From assembly GCA_025963465.1 (NCBI GenBank), contig JAOQAP010000215.1:1-34106 (forward strand): a DNA stretch of 34,106 nt, given 5' to 3'. The notes beneath the pieces were generated by a model. It searched no databases. It was not told the DNA's origin and saw nothing but the letters and a program-made list of their open reading frames with translations. This DNA comes from Flavipsychrobacter sp. (GTDB taxonomy: Bacteria; Bacteroidota; Bacteroidia; Chitinophagales; Chitinophagaceae). The position numbers and the translations under genes are program-made. Positions 33,156 to 34,106 of this stretch are shown piece by piece. Each line of letters opens with the position of its first letter. Positions within the stretch are counted from its first letter, which is position 1.

Positions 33156-34106
33156 ATGGCTCAAACTATACTTGTAATAGATGATGAAAAAGCGATCCGC
33201 AAGGCGCTGGGTGAGATACTGGCCTTTGAAGGATTTACCGTGGACGAAGCAGCCGACGGCGCAGAGGGCGCTAAAAAGATAAAAGAGAACAACTACGACT
33301 GCATACTCTGCGATATAAAAATGCCCAAAATGGACGGCATAGAAGTATTGCAGATGGCAAAGGAAGAGAAACCGGATATACCGTTCATAGTGATCTCCGG
33401 TCACGGGAATATAGAAACGGCGGTGGATGCGGTGAAGAAAGGAGCGTATGATTATATCTCCAAGCCGCCGGACCTGAACAGGCTGCTGATCACTATTCGC
33501 AATGCAATGGACAAGAAAAGCCTGGTAGCGGAAACAAAGCAGCTGCGCAAGCGCATAAGCCGTGGCTATGAGATGATAGGCGACAGCGAAGGCATGAAGC
33601 GCATACAGGAAACAATCGCAAAGGTGGCGCCTACGGATGCCCGCGTACTGGTAACAGGTGAGAACGGCGTGGGTAAGGAACTGGTAGCGCGCAAGATACA
33701 TGAGCTGAGCACCAGGGCAAACGGCCCACTGATAGAAGTGAACTGCGCAGCCATACCAAGCGAACTGATAGAAAGCGAATTGTTCGGGCATGAGAAGGGA
33801 TCATTTACCAGTGCCATAAAGCAGCGCATAGGAAAATTTGAGCAGGCGAATGGCGGTACACTCTTCCTGGACGAGATAGGCGATATGAGCCATGATGCGC
33901 AGGCAAAGATGCTGCGCGCGCTGCAGGAAGGCAAGATAACGCGGGTAGGTGGTGAAAAAGAAATAAAGGTAGACGTGCGCGTGGTTGCGGCGACGAACAA
34001 GAACCTGCTGGAAGAAGTGGAGGCAAAGAAATTCCGGTTGGATCTGTATCACCGCCTGAGCGTGATACTGATACAGGTGCCTGCGCTGAATGCGAGGAGG
34101 GAAGAC
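33156..34106 (+). CDS. NtrC-family sigma-54-dependent response regulator (3' truncated)
   Basis: The frame runs from an ATG at 33156 to the window end, giving 317 codons. An N-terminal receiver domain (about 1-120) has acidic DDE at 9-11, phospho-acceptor Asp53 in [10 protein letters not shown], Ser81 and Lys103. The AAA+ domain then shows Walker A GENGVGKE (168-175), [13 protein letters not shown] in the sigma-54 contact loop (GSFTSA at 215-220 in place of the usual GAFTGA), Walker B TLFLDE (235-240) and [10 protein letters not shown]. The C-terminal HTH is beyond the window. It should activate sigma-54 promoters after phosphorylation by a histidine kinase not seen nearby. It is divergent from the pirin operon. 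Confidence 0.93.
   Translation, partial: MAQTILVIDDEKAIRKALGEILAFEGFTVDEAADGAEGAKKIKENNYDCILCDIKMPKMDGIEVLQMAKEEKPDIPFIVISGHGNIETAVDAVKKGAYDYISKPPDLNRLLITIRNAMDKKSLVAETKQLRKRISRGYEMIGDSEGMKRIQETIAKVAPTDARVLVTGENGVGKELVARKIHELSTRANGPLIEVNCAAIPSELIESELFGHEKGSFTSAIKQRIGKFEQANGGTLFLDEIGDMSHDAQAKMLRALQEGKITRVGGEKEIKVDVRVVAATNKNLLEEVEAKKFRLDLYHRLSVILIQVPALNARRED

Noticed and set aside
33075-33791. Long minus-strand open frame of 238 codons
   Set aside because: It lies antisense to the NtrC-type regulator, whose motifs are unmistakable. Its translation is rich in Tyr, His, Cys and Phe, as expected of a shadow frame.

Overview
The window reads as chromosomal DNA of a member of the Bacteroidota, most likely a Chitinophagia/Sphingobacteriia-type organism. 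The evidence is six reading frames carrying type IX secretion system (T9SS) type A C-terminal sorting domains, a TamB plus lipoprotein-TamL pair, promoter-like TAnnTTTG boxes, and soluble PAS histidine kinases. Exact taxonomy is inference; there are no rRNA or tRNA genes to fix it, and I saw no CRISPR array, insertion sequence or prophage.

Layout. 1-211: 3' end of an AHL-lactonase-like metallo-hydrolase. 369-2345: receiver-only response regulator followed by a soluble two-PAS histidine kinase. 2506-4287 (-): secreted six-bladed NHL propeller with a T9SS tail. 4465-6145: lipoprotein, then threonine aldolase. 6185-11093 (-): polytopic membrane protein, DUF2200 protein, UlaG-like hydrolase, small lipoprotein (with a clear terminator), carboxymuconolactone decarboxylase-like protein and a Crp/Fnr-type regulator. 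11125-13786: divergent glycosyltransferase and Wzx-like flippase. 14101-17361: two tandem T9SS-cargo paralogues, the second interrupted by an in-frame stop, each bracketed by a short GGAAGC-rich repeat. 17419-19802 (-): five-gene ArsR/SRPBCC/DoxX/YdeI/DUF4256 operon with a promoter and paired operator-like repeats. 19988-23634: three-gene T9SS-cargo operon containing the third paralogue between two Ig-like adhesin-like genes. 23795-31183: tamB and tamL. 31180-32967 (-): pirin, ferredoxin/CDGSH and Nudix operon. 33156-34106: 5' part of an NtrC-type sigma-54 activator running off the end.

The most unusual part is 13.9-23.6 kb: a family of three ~500-residue secreted proteins of unrecognised fold (N-terminal motif NYQCLQ right after the signal peptide), duplicated with upstream DNA, sharing promoter-like sequences with the Ig-like gene, and flanked by a repeat that could mediate duplication, deletion or gene conversion. 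The likely role is cell-surface or extracellular, but no function can be assigned from sequence alone. The rest is largely conventional: signalling, envelope biogenesis and small stress-type operons. All statements come from reading the sequence; no database search was run.
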